Assembly: GCF_016031655.1 (NCBI RefSeq)
Contig: NZ_JACCHQ010000020.1
Span: forward strand, 85,102-149,101
From: Bradyrhizobium glycinis
Lineage (GTDB): Bacteria > Pseudomonadota > Alphaproteobacteria > Rhizobiales > Xanthobacteraceae
Length of the DNA: 64,000 bases
Direction of reading: 5' to 3'
This document shows positions 7,555 through 15,463 of this stretch, piece by piece; within the stretch, counting starts at the first letter, position 1, and each line of letters opens with the position of its first letter. The notes beneath the pieces were generated by a model. It was not told where the DNA came from, did no database searches, and saw only the letters and a program-made list of their open reading frames with translations. Position numbers and translations under genes: made by a program.

Positions 7555-8723
7555 TCAGGCTGCCTGCTCCTCGGCATCTACAGGAGCAAACGAGTCACCA
7601 ACCACCATGAACGGCCTGCCGTGCAGCTCGGCCGAGTCATAGACCTCATCCAGGCCGCACGCATGACCCAGGCGCATCAAGTGGGCCTGACCCTCGGCCT
7701 GCTGCTCTTGGCGGCTGCCCTCGATCATGAGCCCAACGTTACCTTGATCGGTGACAAGGGCTAGCCAAGTATCTTCTCCCCGCTTCTGTATAGCGCTAGC
7801 GACAACGGTCAGCGGGACGCCGCGCGGGACATCAATTTGAATGGCAGATTTCCGGATTGTTCTGGCACGCTCAGCGGCTTCGGCCGCAGTATCGGCATCA
7901 GTGCGGCGTCTCGCCACTTCAGGCTCCTCATCCGGATACTCATCTGGAACTGCTGACTTGGCCTTCAGCTTCACGCTGCGATCTGCTTCGTCGTACTTCT
8001 CAGCCTCTAACCACTTCTCCAGCGGCATCCTGCGCTGGCCTGGCTTCGCGCTAGCGGCCCATGCAGCAGCGCGGCTTGCGATGTGGTCGACGTCGGGATT
8101 GGGTATGGCTTCGAGCGCGCGCCTGCTGGCTTGCTTGTTGCCGTAGCGGCCGTAGGCCTTCCAGATGCGCTCGAAATCTCTTCCCGCCAAGGCCGGCGCC
8201 TCAGCGTTCGGCCCGCTGGCGGATACTGATTTACTTACCCCTAACTCGGCTTCTACGCCGGTTAGAGGTAAGTCGGATTCGTGACACCCGTGGGTATCGC
8301 TAAGCGGATTTGTGCACCCCACGTGGGTACCAATAGTGCTGTCCTCGTGGGTACCGCAAATCGCCGCAAAATCGACCTTGCGGGTGGTGGTGGGAGCAGT
8401 TGTTACCAGTTGGGCATGTATTCGGACGGTCGAGAACCGCTTCCAACGATACGCTGTGTGTATCCCCAGTCGGTCAACTCTCGGCAAGCGGCAACAGCAG
8501 CGCGCTGGGCGAGGCCGGTGGCATGAGCGATATAGCGTACTGAGGCGCGTCCCTTGCCACGGCCCTGCATGTACCTGTCGAGAATGACCCAGGCAGCCCT
8601 ATAGTGTCGCGAGCGCACCCTCTTATCGCGGGTCAGGGCTCCCAGCGTCCACCACTGCGAAAGAAGGCTCCCTGCGACTGCTTTGCGCTCAGCCTTCTCA
8701 GCCGGCACGGAGAGCACTTTCAA
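7555..8723 (-). pseudogene. Replication-initiator-like HTH protein split by a frameshift
   Basis: Two overlapping frames look like one ancestral gene. The first (8403-8723, 106 aa) is a winged-helix domain ending SGSRPSEYMPNW. The second (7555-8487) continues with TTTRKVDFAAICGTHEDS, GTHVGCTNPLS and a C-terminal part starting FERIWKAYGRYGNKQASRRA. The HTH, GTH-rich linker, FERIWKAYP-like tail order is usual for replication-type proteins of rhizobial prophages. One extra base in the GGG run at 8412-8414 would join them. As written there are two products, with TTG or GTG starts near 8708-8723 for the first. Confidence 0.6.
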
Positions 8724-8886
8724 CGGCGGTCTTGACTTCGCTCAGCCACTCGCGCGGCATTGCAGATAGCGGCTCCGTACGCCATTCAACGCTGTCGTCA
8801 TCGTGGCCGTCCCAAACCTTAACGGTTACCGCGTGACCACCACCATAAATCAAGTCGTCGATATAGCTTCCGTCGCGCAAAACCAT
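8698..8886 (-). CDS. Small acidic island protein
   Basis: From the ATG at 8886 (CAGGAG upstream) the frame gives 62 residues: MVLRDGSYIDDLIYGGGHAV, then WDGHDDDSVEWRTEPLSAMP and a helical tail. It overlaps the HTH gene start by 26 bp, which is typical of a coupled phage operon. The frame extends upstream to 9333, but that part lies over inverted repeats and does not look like protein. Function is unknown. Confidence 0.55.
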   Translation of the reverse strand: MVLRDGSYIDDLIYGGGHAVTVKVWDGHDDDSVEWRTEPLSAMPREWLSEVKTAVESALRAG

Positions 8887-9675
8887 CGATGGCTCCTGGT
8901 GAGGATTTACACGAGTAGTACGGGTGGCGCGGGGAAACGCTAAACGCCGGACCCCAGGGGCAGGATGCCGAAGTAGGCGCGCCCGGTTCCACCCGAGACT
9001 GGAAGCCAGAAATCCCAACCCTGGAAGTTCCTGCACGGAACAGTGCTGAAGCGAACAGAGGAACGCTCCTCCATTTGGATAGGCTCGTTCCGCCTGACCT
9101 TGCTTGCCCAAGGTCAGGCAACCTCCAGCGGCCCCGGCCTCACGTCCCCTCTTCAGCCTTGGCCGGGGCCGTCCCTCGACTGCAGCGCCCCCTGTTTGTT
9201 CTTGCCGACAACCTAAACGCGATTTCTTAGGTTGTGCGGGTTGTATTAGAGCGGAGATGATGCCCGGAACGGCCTCGGGCATCTCCGGGGCTGGGCCGAG
9301 ACGCACCGAGACCGCCCGACGCACCATACTCAACGCGGCACGCCGGTCGGCACCGTCCAGCCTGACACTCTCGCGTAGAGTCTCAAATGATAGAGCGTCG
9401 CGAATTTAATCTGAGGTGCGCGCCGGGCGCTCGTGGGGTTAGGCAATCATCGAAAATCTCTCTCGGAAAGCAATGGCCGAAAAAGTGCCTAACCTTGACC
9501 TCAAGCCATTGAATTAGCTGAATTCTATCAGTCCTGCCGGGATCGCCAGCTCGTTGCTTGTTCAGCCCCTCTCCCCCCGCTCTTCACGAACGCGTGGGTA
9601 ACCATATGCCGGCCTTTGAACGGCGCCGATCGCCCCTATGTAAGCGCCGGGCGAGAAGGGCCCGATAGGTTCTGA
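8887..9675. other. Gene-poor control region at the right end of mobile region 1
   Basis: No gene I would defend. Three inverted repeats stand out: GCCTGACCTT/AAGGTCAGGC (9091-9118), CAACCTAA/TTAGGTTG (9209-9234) and GGTTAGGCA/TGCCTAACC (9437-9494). This is the arrangement expected of an operator/promoter or attachment region. Composition returns to core-like to the right of about 9550, so the element boundary probably lies here, but I found no matching direct repeat. Confidence 0.4.
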
Positions 9676-9918
9676 ATGCAGCAATCCGAATTGACGAGAA
9701 TGGCGATCGCGTCTGCGGTCGCGATCGTTGCGATCTCGTATTTGGCGGTCGACGCAGGTCTGGTGAACACCAATGTGATCACGAGGTCCCTCACTGTGGC
9801 TCAGGCCTCGACCGTTGGCGCCGCAACGGGACAACGCCCGCCTGCCTTTACCGTTCAGGACCGGACGCGCCGTGGCCACGCGAAGCCGCAGCTGGAGTAT
9901 TGCCTGGCGGTCGACTGA
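9676..9918 (+). CDS. Possible small membrane or secreted protein
   Basis: The 80-residue frame starts MQQSELTRMAIASAVAIVAI, a signal-anchor-like stretch, and ends EYCLAVD. There is no strong ribosome site and no recognised family. It sits alone between the mobile region and the PLP-enzyme gene, and could be a spurious frame. Confidence 0.35.
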   Translation: MQQSELTRMAIASAVAIVAISYLAVDAGLVNTNVITRSLTVAQASTVGAATGQRPPAFTVQDRTRRGHAKPQLEYCLAVD

Positions 9919-9951
9919 TCGACCGTCCTCCCGCCGGGCTGTCGGCAGAAC

Positions 9952-11238
9952 TCATGTATCGCCAGCGGCGGACTGATGACCGCGCCACCACCGCGCAATG
10001 GCGACGGTGAGATCGTCCCACACCTCCGTCGGCAGGTCCGGGACCGCCACCCGAACGCTGTACTGATCCGTTGTTGCGTCGTGAAACCACTCGGTCGCTG
10101 CGAAATCGAAGCCGAAGCTGCCGGCGTGGCGGATGGGAAAGCCCTTGCGGCGCAATTCGCAGCTCATGTCCTCGGCTGACTGCCGCGCTGTCGCCTCGTC
10201 GAGCGCGCGCCTTCCGCGAAGGGTCACGTACAGCCCGTGGGCGAAGCGAAGCTGAGCGGAGAGCGCCGGGATCTCGGCGGCAAAGTATCGCGCCGAGCTT
10301 CGGCCGTTACGCAAGATCGCAGCCACGCGCCGCTTGGTCAGCGCCCAGTACGCCGCGCTGCCGGCGAAGGGCGGGAAGTGGGCCGGCAATGCCGCGCCGC
10401 CGAGCAGCCGCACTGCGTTGCGGGTTTCGGACGCGAGACGTATCCATTCAACGCGCCCTGCCCGCGGCCGATGCTCAGGCCCGTGCACGAAGACGGCCGA
10501 GCCGAGCCGGCCATATTCCGCTCCGAGCGAATCGAGCTTGTTATGGCTTCGCACCAAGACCAGCGGAATTCCTTGTCGCCTGGCCCACTGCATGACGCGT
10601 CTGACGCGGCCTGACCTGCCGGCAAAGCACGTCGTATCGAAAACCAGGAGATCGAGGCCCGAGCCGTCGCGGCGCAGCACCGCCTCGATGGCGCCGGCGA
10701 CGGAGCAGGAATCCAGCAGCAGGATTCGAGGTGAACTCCCCTGCGCAAGCCCATCACCGAGCGGCAGCGGCAAGGGCTCGATCCGCAAATGCGGCATGAA
10801 GTTTCGGATCAGCTCCAGCGTCTCGCCATAGGAGCCTAGCAGCACCAGGATATCGGCCTTCACGACGATCCGCGCGCAAGCAAGCAGCACTGCGGAAATC
10901 GCCGCCATCCCCGAGGCGGTGTAGATCGCCGTGCTCGTGCAGGCCTCGTCGAGCTCGTAGAATGACGGGCCGCGGACCGTGAGATCGGCCCGCTGGTAAT
11001 CGTAGCTGAACTCGAACGGCCCGCTGGCGGGATCGGCCGTGTGCGACCAGGCTGTCTCCGTCGCCTTCCACTCCTGCAGTTCGTGCTCCGCCCTGAGCGC
11101 CGCCGTGATCTGGAATTTGAACCTGACGACGTCGTCGACGGAACACGGATGCGCCAAATCGAGCGGGTTTCTCAGGCCGTCGTTCAACAGCCTGAGTTCC
11201 TCGTGCTTGCGTTCCAGATAGGCCCGAATGGTCTCCAT
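9952..11238 (-). CDS. PLP-dependent (fold type I) enzyme, substrate unknown
   Basis: From the ATG at 11238 (a TTG at 11259 is possible) the protein has 428 residues. It shows the fold-type-I layout: a cofactor-binding stretch (TASGMAAISAVLLACAR, then LGSYGETLELIRNF), an Asp strand (LLVFDTTCFAGRSG) and a candidate Schiff-base lysine in VRSHNKLDSLGAEYGRLG (about residue 234). The pattern recalls Cys/Met-metabolism and aminotransferase-like proteins but does not match a standard one. The gene stands alone, divergent from the DUF2171 gene, so context gives no substrate. Confidence 0.6.
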   Translation of the reverse strand: METIRAYLERKHEELRLLNDGLRNPLDLAHPCSVDDVVRFKFQITAALRAEHELQEWKATETAWSHTADPASGPFEFSYDYQRADLTVRGPSFYELDEACTSTAIYTASGMAAISAVLLACARIVVKADILVLLGSYGETLELIRNFMPHLRIEPLPLPLGDGLAQGSSPRILLLDSCSVAGAIEAVLRRDGSGLDLLVFDTTCFAGRSGRVRRVMQWARRQGIPLVLVRSHNKLDSLGAEYGRLGSAVFVHGPEHRPRAGRVEWIRLASETRNAVRLLGGAALPAHFPPFAGSAAYWALTKRRVAAILRNGRSSARYFAAEIPALSAQLRFAHGLYVTLRGRRALDEATARQSAEDMSCELRRKGFPIRHAGSFGFDFAATEWFHDATTDQYSVRVAVPDLPTEVWDDLTVAIARWWRGHQSAAGDT

Positions 11239-11352
11239 TGCGCTTCTTGACAGATCCAATCAAGCGTCAACGTCCGGAAAACGCGGCGGGTCCAACATGC
11301 CTGCTGCAACGAACCGGCGCCTTCGCAGTTGTCCCTATGCAAGGAGGACAGC

Positions 11353-11580
11353 ATGGCTGACATCAGAGAGCACATGAAAATCATCGGCAAGGACGGCGCA
11401 CATGTCGGCACCGTCGATCGTCTCGAGGGCAACCGCATCAAGCTGACGCGCAAGGACAGCCCGGAAGGTCACAAGGACCACCACCACTACATCGACACGA
11501 AATATGTCGGTGCCGTCGAAGGCGACGTGGTCAAGCTGTCGGTGAATGCCGACGCCGTCCCGAAGACGGAAGCCGCGTGA
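11353..11580 (+). CDS. DUF2171 domain protein
   Basis: An AAGGAGG site at 11340-11346 precedes the ATG at 11353. The 75-residue protein reads IREHMKIIGKDGAHVGTVDR, RIKLTRKDS and HHHYIDTKYVGAVEGDVV, the typical DUF2171 beta-strand pattern (G..VG.VD...I.L.......H.YI). Such proteins resemble PRC-barrel folds and are common stress-associated small proteins in Bradyrhizobium. An intrinsic terminator follows within 10 bp, so this is a single-gene unit. Confidence 0.85.
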   Translation: MADIREHMKIIGKDGAHVGTVDRLEGNRIKLTRKDSPEGHKDHHHYIDTKYVGAVEGDVVKLSVNADAVPKTEAA

Positions 11581-11589
11581 AAAACACTG

Positions 11590-11609
11590 AGCCCCTGCGG
11601 GGGCTTTTT
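11590..11609 (+). terminator. Intrinsic terminator after DUF2171 gene
   Basis: AGCCCC-TGCG-GGGGCT is followed by TTTTT, 9 bp after the stop codon. Confidence 0.85.
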
Positions 11610-11795
11610 GTTTGTTCACGGTCCGACTCCGCTTCGTTCGCGAGGCCCGAATCGCGTTCGCGATTTCGGTCACGGAGCATTCGTTAACGATGGCTTCCTG
11701 CGGTTGAAGATCGCTGCAATTCGATGGATTTCAGCGCTGCGGATCGATCGGGAACGAATGCGCCATCAGCGCATTGGGTCACCGAACAGAGTGGT

Positions 11796-11860
11796 GCCGA
11801 CCCGCCAGCCCCGGTCGGCTTTGAAGGACCCCGTGCTTGTCCCCCGAGCACGGGGTTTTT
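11796..11860 (+). ncRNA. Candidate small RNA 3' end: hairpin plus orphan intrinsic terminator
   Basis: A GCCGACC/GGTCGGC stem (11796-11819) is followed by a strong terminator, CCCCGTGCT/AGCACGGGG plus TTTTT (11829-11860). The DUF2171 gene already has its own terminator 220 bp upstream and no ORF lies between. The terminator therefore probably ends an unannotated plus-strand RNA beginning somewhere in 11640-11790. I see no family signature. Confidence 0.4.
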
Positions 11861-11872
11861 CTCATCTCAGCG

Positions 11873-12058
11873 CTATCGGGCCGAAGGCCTGTGCCCCGCT
11901 GGATGCGAGTGGCCGGCCTGCTCATCGCGCAGATCGCGGGCGAGTTCGTGCCATGCCAGGGCCAGCTGAATCAGCCGTTGCCTGTCGGCACCCTCGGCCT
12001 CCGCGGCGCGCTTCATTGCGGCCTCAGCCTCATGTTGCGGATCGTACTCGGTGTACAT
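11873..12058 (-). CDS. Small helical protein, unknown function
   Basis: The 61-residue product from the ATG at 12058 reads MYTEYDPQHEAEAAMKRAAE, then RQRLIQLALAWHELARDLRD and a His-rich tail. It looks like a conserved rhizobial small helical protein. An upstream extension in frame to 12178 has unlikely composition and is not included. Confidence 0.6.
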   Translation of the reverse strand: MYTEYDPQHEAEAAMKRAAEAEGADRQRLIQLALAWHELARDLRDEQAGHSHPAGHRPSAR

Positions 12059-12221
12059 GAGGCAGACTCTAGCCGGCCATCTGGACGAGCGCGTGGCAAT
12101 TTCGTCCGTATGATTGCGGGGTCCGCCGCCAGCCTTCGGGACCGATCTGTGAACCACGTCACAGCCTGTCCGCGACATCTCCGCTAAACAGGTGTCCAGG
12201 CTTCATGGGTGATGTCCGGTC

Positions 12222-12383
12222 ATGACGCGCAAAGCAGCAACTGAAGTCATTGTCCCGACGCAGCGACATCAAGCGGACCTGCTCGGCGTCGCCTACCTCG
12301 GCACCATCGGCGTCGTCATGGTGGCCTGGATCGCGGGCCTGGTCTGGGCCTCGATCGCGTTCTTCGACTGGCTCGTGTCCTGA
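12222..12383 (+). CDS. 53-aa single-pass membrane protein
   Basis: Starting at the ATG at 12222, the frame encodes a polar N-terminus (TRKAATEVIVPTQRHQADLL) and a long hydrophobic segment (YLGTIGVVMVAWIAGLVWAS), ending DWLVS. The opposite strand also has a frame (12159-12413), but its charged composition makes it the shadow. No family is recognised. Confidence 0.5.
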   Translation: MTRKAATEVIVPTQRHQADLLGVAYLGTIGVVMVAWIAGLVWASIAFFDWLVS

Positions 12384-12419
12384 CGGAGCAAGGCAATTGG
12401 CCTGCCCGCCCATCCCGCC

Positions 12420-12521
12420 TTAGAGCAGGTAGGGCAACGCCTGCGAGAGTTTAATTCCGGCACAAACGATCATGGCCCAGAGCGCCGCGCTGATCTGGAT
12501 GGCATCCAGCATGTCCCACAT
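12420..12521 (-). CDS. 33-aa hydrophobic peptide
   Basis: The ATG at 12521 follows CGCAGGGG. The peptide reads MWDMLDAIQISAALWAMIVC and ends KLSQALPYLL, a single membrane helix. It is short enough to be chance, but the ribosome site and hydrophobic pattern favour a real small membrane protein. Confidence 0.35.
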   Translation of the reverse strand: MWDMLDAIQISAALWAMIVCAGIKLSQALPYLL

Positions 12522-12663
12522 CCCCTGCGAATCATCCCGTCATTTTTCTTTGAAATTGACGTGAGGGGACGACGAGCACCAGAGCTAATTCAAAGCAACC
12601 GCCGCGTGCAAAAGGATGAGGCGGGCCGAAGCCCGCCTCCATGGTCGATCTGGCCTGGAAAAC

Positions 12664-13422
12664 TCAATAGCAGGCGCGGGGATCGGCCTGCACATATTGG
12701 CCGTTCGGATAGCGGTAGTAGCAGGTGCCCTGCGCCCAGTAATAGCCGGGCTGGGACGCCGCGGTCGCGCCGGCGATCGCGCCGGTCGCGCCGCCAAGGA
12801 CCGCGCCAGCGGCGGCCCCGGTCGCATTGCCCGAGATCAGTCCGCCCAGCAGGCCACCGACGATAGCGCCACCAAGCGCGCTGGCGCCGGGATCAGCCGG
12901 TGGCGGCGGCGGAGGTGGCGGCGCATAGGCCACCGGAGGCGGGGCGTAGGCCACCGGCACGTCGTCGATATAGTCATCTGAGATGTAGGCGGGCGGGCCG
13001 GCCATACGCTGCGGATAATAATACCAGACGCCGCCAACGTCCCACCACCAGCCGGATCGGCCATGGCGGACGTCGTGGCGCCAGCGCCCACCCTCCCACG
13101 CAAGATTGCCGCGATAGGTGTGTCCACCCCAATCACGTGCGGGAGCAGGACCGCGCGCGACGTGACGTCCGGGCTGCGGGCTGCCGGCACCGTGACCCGC
13201 ATGGGGCTGACCGCCGGGCTGCGCAGGCCGGGTCGCCTGCTGCGGCGGAGGGCCCTTGCGCGTGGTCGGATTGGCCTGTGGCGGCGCACCTGCAGCCGGC
13301 CCGGCCGGCGGTGCGATGCCGTCTTTCGGCGGCCTGGCCTCTTGCGCTTGCGCCGACAGCGCGAGCAACGAGATGGCGGAAACCGCGGGAATGATGATCT
13401 TGATGCGTTTCGACGCACTCAT
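12664..13422 (-). CDS. Secreted glycine-zipper protein with Pro-rich and Trp/Tyr-rich regions
   Basis: The 252-residue protein has a signal peptide (IIIPAVSAISLLALSAQAQ) and a Pro/Gly/Gln-rich stretch. Next come an aromatic domain (GRSGWWWDVGGVWYYYPQRM) and a poly-Pro linker. A glycine-zipper segment follows (GGAIVGGLLGGLISGNATGA, continuing AAAGAVLGGATGAIAG), and the tail YYWAQGTCYYRYPNGQYV has paired cysteines. This is an outer-membrane or periplasmic architecture common in Bradyrhizobium. The glycine zipper suggests membrane association or oligomerisation. Confidence 0.8.
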   Translation of the reverse strand: MSASKRIKIIIPAVSAISLLALSAQAQEARPPKDGIAPPAGPAAGAPPQANPTTRKGPPPQQATRPAQPGGQPHAGHGAGSPQPGRHVARGPAPARDWGGHTYRGNLAWEGGRWRHDVRHGRSGWWWDVGGVWYYYPQRMAGPPAYISDDYIDDVPVAYAPPPVAYAPPPPPPPPADPGASALGGAIVGGLLGGLISGNATGAAAGAVLGGATGAIAGATAASQPGYYWAQGTCYYRYPNGQYVQADPRACY

Positions 13423-13597
13423 GCGTGCTCGCCCCCTGCTCTCTCAATGGCCATGAGTCCGGGGCGTGATCGACGAATCGCCGCGCGCCGGGCTGATGCC
13501 GGCCGAAATCACTGCCCTGCTTGATCGGCTAAGTCCCGTTACAAATGATTAAGACCAGGGCATTTTTTTCAGCCCCATAGGCCGTGCTGGAGCGTGC

Positions 13598-13846
13598 CTA
13601 GCGCGCCGGCTCGATCACGTTGCAATTGCTTCGCCCGGACATCAGGCAATCCTGCATCTTGCTGGCTGCCGTCAGATCCCGGGCAAGCCACCAGCCGACG
13701 CCGAGGATCACGACCGCGATGATCAATCCTGCGAGCGCGCCGCGGCGATCGCCGCCGGACGGAGGTTTGGACGGCAGCTTGGGCTGACGGTTCGGTCGAG
13801 GATGGGGCTCCTCGCCCGGTTCGGATCTGGACTCTGGCTTCGACAT
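13598..13846 (-). CDS. Small membrane protein with Pro-rich N-terminus
   Basis: From the ATG at 13846 the 82-residue product has a charged, Pro-rich cytoplasmic part (SKPESRSEPGEEPHPRPNRQ), one membrane helix (LAGLIIAVVILGVGWWLA) and a short tail with two cysteines (MQDCLMSGRSNCNVIEPAR). Proteins of this shape with a CLMSGR.NC tail are common in Bradyrhizobium, function unknown. Confidence 0.65.
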   Translation of the reverse strand: MSKPESRSEPGEEPHPRPNRQPKLPSKPPSGGDRRGALAGLIIAVVILGVGWWLARDLTAASKMQDCLMSGRSNCNVIEPAR

Positions 13847-13908
13847 GGCCGCCCGGTCACGCTGGCGCGCTGGCTTTACCACCTCTGCGGCGTCGCGTCA
13901 CATCCTGG

Positions 13909-14145
13909 TCAGCCTCGGGTCGGCGGGACCGGATCCCTGCGCGAGGTTTCGACCGCAGGGATCGCCTGCTGGACCCGCGGTGCGCAACTCGTGAGCACGA
14001 ACGCGGTCTGGGTGCACTCCCAATCCGCTCCCAGCACTGCACTTTCAATGGGCTGCGGACGAGCCAGCAGCAGCGCGGCGCCGGCCACGCCCGCCAGGGC
14101 AAAGGCAATCGCGAGCGCCTTCAGGCTTGGTCTTGAGATCGTCAT
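13909..14145 (-). CDS. Small exported protein, unknown function
   Basis: The 78-residue product begins with a signal-anchor (SLKALAIAFALAGVAGAALL) and has a short mature part containing WECTQTAFVLTSCAPRV, where two cysteines could form a disulfide. It lies just upstream of the 13598-13846 gene on the same strand and shows the same small-protein style. No family is recognised. Confidence 0.55.
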   Translation of the reverse strand: MTISRPSLKALAIAFALAGVAGAALLLARPQPIESAVLGADWECTQTAFVLTSCAPRVQQAIPAVETSRRDPVPPTRG

Positions 14146-14410
14146 GCCCGTGCTCCGTCTCGTAGCGGGGCGGACGCTAGGCGTCGCCCGTGTGCTCCCC
14201 TATGAGGGACATCACATTTCAGCAGTTTTTTCGGGCTACGAGAGATCGTCGGGGGGCGATTTTTCGTTGACCTGATCGGCTGCGATTATGGGTGGCTTCG
14301 CGACGCGCGAAGATGTACACGCTTCTGCGTCGCGTGGCGCCTGCTATGCCCAGCCGACGTACCAACAGGCACCGATGTAGGATCGAAAGCGAGGAAGACA
14401 AGGCTCGTCG

Positions 14411-14758
14411 ATGAGTGGATTCAGGGAACCCGGCTTTGCAGACCGGCAAAAGGCGGCTCAGGACGCCCGCAAGAATCTTTTGAACAAGTTCAAGTCGCAG
14501 CCGGGCCCCGATGATCCGGCGGTGATCGCGCGCCGCGCTGAGCGCGAGGCGCTCGCGGCCAAGCGCGCCGAGGCAAAGGCTGCGCGCGAGGCCGAAAAGG
14601 CCGAGCAGAAGCGCCTCGAGGAAGAGGCCAAGGCCGCCGAAGCTGCGCGGATCGCGCGGGAAGCCGAGGAAGCGGCTGAGAGGCAGGCTGCGCTCGAGGC
14701 CGAGCAGAAGGCCAAGCGCGATGCGCGCTACGCCGCCCGCAAGGCGAAGCGCAAGTAA
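14411..14758 (+). CDS. DUF6481 family Lys/Ala/Glu-rich helical protein
   Basis: The 115-residue protein starts MSGFREPGFADRQKAAQDAR, the typical DUF6481 opening, and continues as one long charged helix rich in A, E, K and R (EREALAAKRAEAKAAREAEK), ending in a basic tail. Its repetitive composition could let antisense frames look open. Function is not established. It converges on the MXKDX gene across a strong hairpin. Confidence 0.85.
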   Translation: MSGFREPGFADRQKAAQDARKNLLNKFKSQPGPDDPAVIARRAEREALAAKRAEAKAAREAEKAEQKRLEEEAKAAEAARIAREAEEAAERQAALEAEQKAKRDARYAARKAKRK

Positions 14759-14798
14759 AACTCGCTGGTCACGTTCAATTGAACTTGAACTGAGCCAT

Positions 14799-14835
14799 CA
14801 TTCCGGAGGCGGCTGCAAATGCCGCCGCCGGAATG
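14799..14835. terminator. Strong hairpin between convergent genes
   Basis: CATTCCGGaGGCGGC and GCCGCCgCCGGAATG form a 15-bp stem with one mismatch and a 7-nt loop, between the ends of the DUF6481 and MXKDX genes. There is no T tract, so it may act as a bidirectional or processing hairpin rather than a classic terminator. Confidence 0.6.
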
Positions 14836-14884
14836 CGAGAGGGCGCGGCCCGCCAATGGGGCCATGCGCGACGACGACCAGGGA

Positions 14885-15130
14885 TCAGTTCTTTTTCATC
14901 ATCCCGTCGTCTTTCTTCATGCCGTCCTTCGACATGTGGTCCTTCTTCATCATACCGTCCTTGGACATGGTGTCCTTCTTCATCATGCCGTCCTTGGACA
15001 TCGTGTCCTTTTTCATCATGCCTTCATCCTTGCCCATCTTGTCCTGAGCAAAGGCGGCCGGCGCAAACGCGAGGCCTAGCGAGAGAGCGGCAGCCGAGAC
15101 GCCGAGCGCGATGCGGGTGCGAATGGTCAT
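14885..15130 (-). CDS. Pentapeptide MXKDX repeat protein
   Basis: The 81-residue protein has a signal peptide ending in AFAQ and then is almost entirely repeats of MxKD: GMMKKDTMSKD occurs in near-identical 11-residue (33-bp) units from about 14900 to 15030. This matches the pentapeptide MXKDX repeat family, small exported Met/Lys/Asp-rich proteins whose role is not settled; metal binding has been suggested from composition. The tandem DNA repeats make copy-number change likely. Confidence 0.85.
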   Translation of the reverse strand: MTIRTRIALGVSAAALSLGLAFAPAAFAQDKMGKDEGMMKKDTMSKDGMMKKDTMSKDGMMKKDHMSKDGMKKDDGMMKKN

Positions 15131-15463
15131 GGTTCATCTTTCCTTCGAGATGGTGTTTGTCAGCGACGGACGCCGCTATTCAAGCTCGACGGATCGCCGG
15201 TCGGCGTTGTTACGCCGCTGCCGATAAATTTTGGCGAGGCCTCCGGGACACCAACGCTCGAAAAATGCCTCGGCGCGCAAGAACTCGGCAAGAAACTCAG
15301 GAAGTGTGCAGCGCAGCACGGCTGGCACTTGCCGCGGCGTTCGGTCTCGAACTATCAGATGAGAGAATATCGGGTGGAAGACCGGCTAGGATGGGCCCGA
15401 ACGCCGGTCTGACAAGACCCGACCCAAATCACACCAACAAGAACAGTCCAAGGGGATTACATC
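15131..15463. other. Intergenic region upstream of TRAP operon 1
   Basis: No gene of its own is seen; the long plus-strand frame from 14833 to 15645 is an antisense/shadow frame. Promoters for the MXKDX gene (minus) and the TRAP operon (plus) should lie here. I see no clear operator. Confidence 0.4.

Noticed and set aside
1..9550. Complete prophage in the first mobile region
   Set aside because: Only a prohead protease, its cassette and a SPRY-like remnant are phage-like. No integrase, large terminase, portal, capsid, tail or lysis gene is seen, although the region is cut by the window edge.
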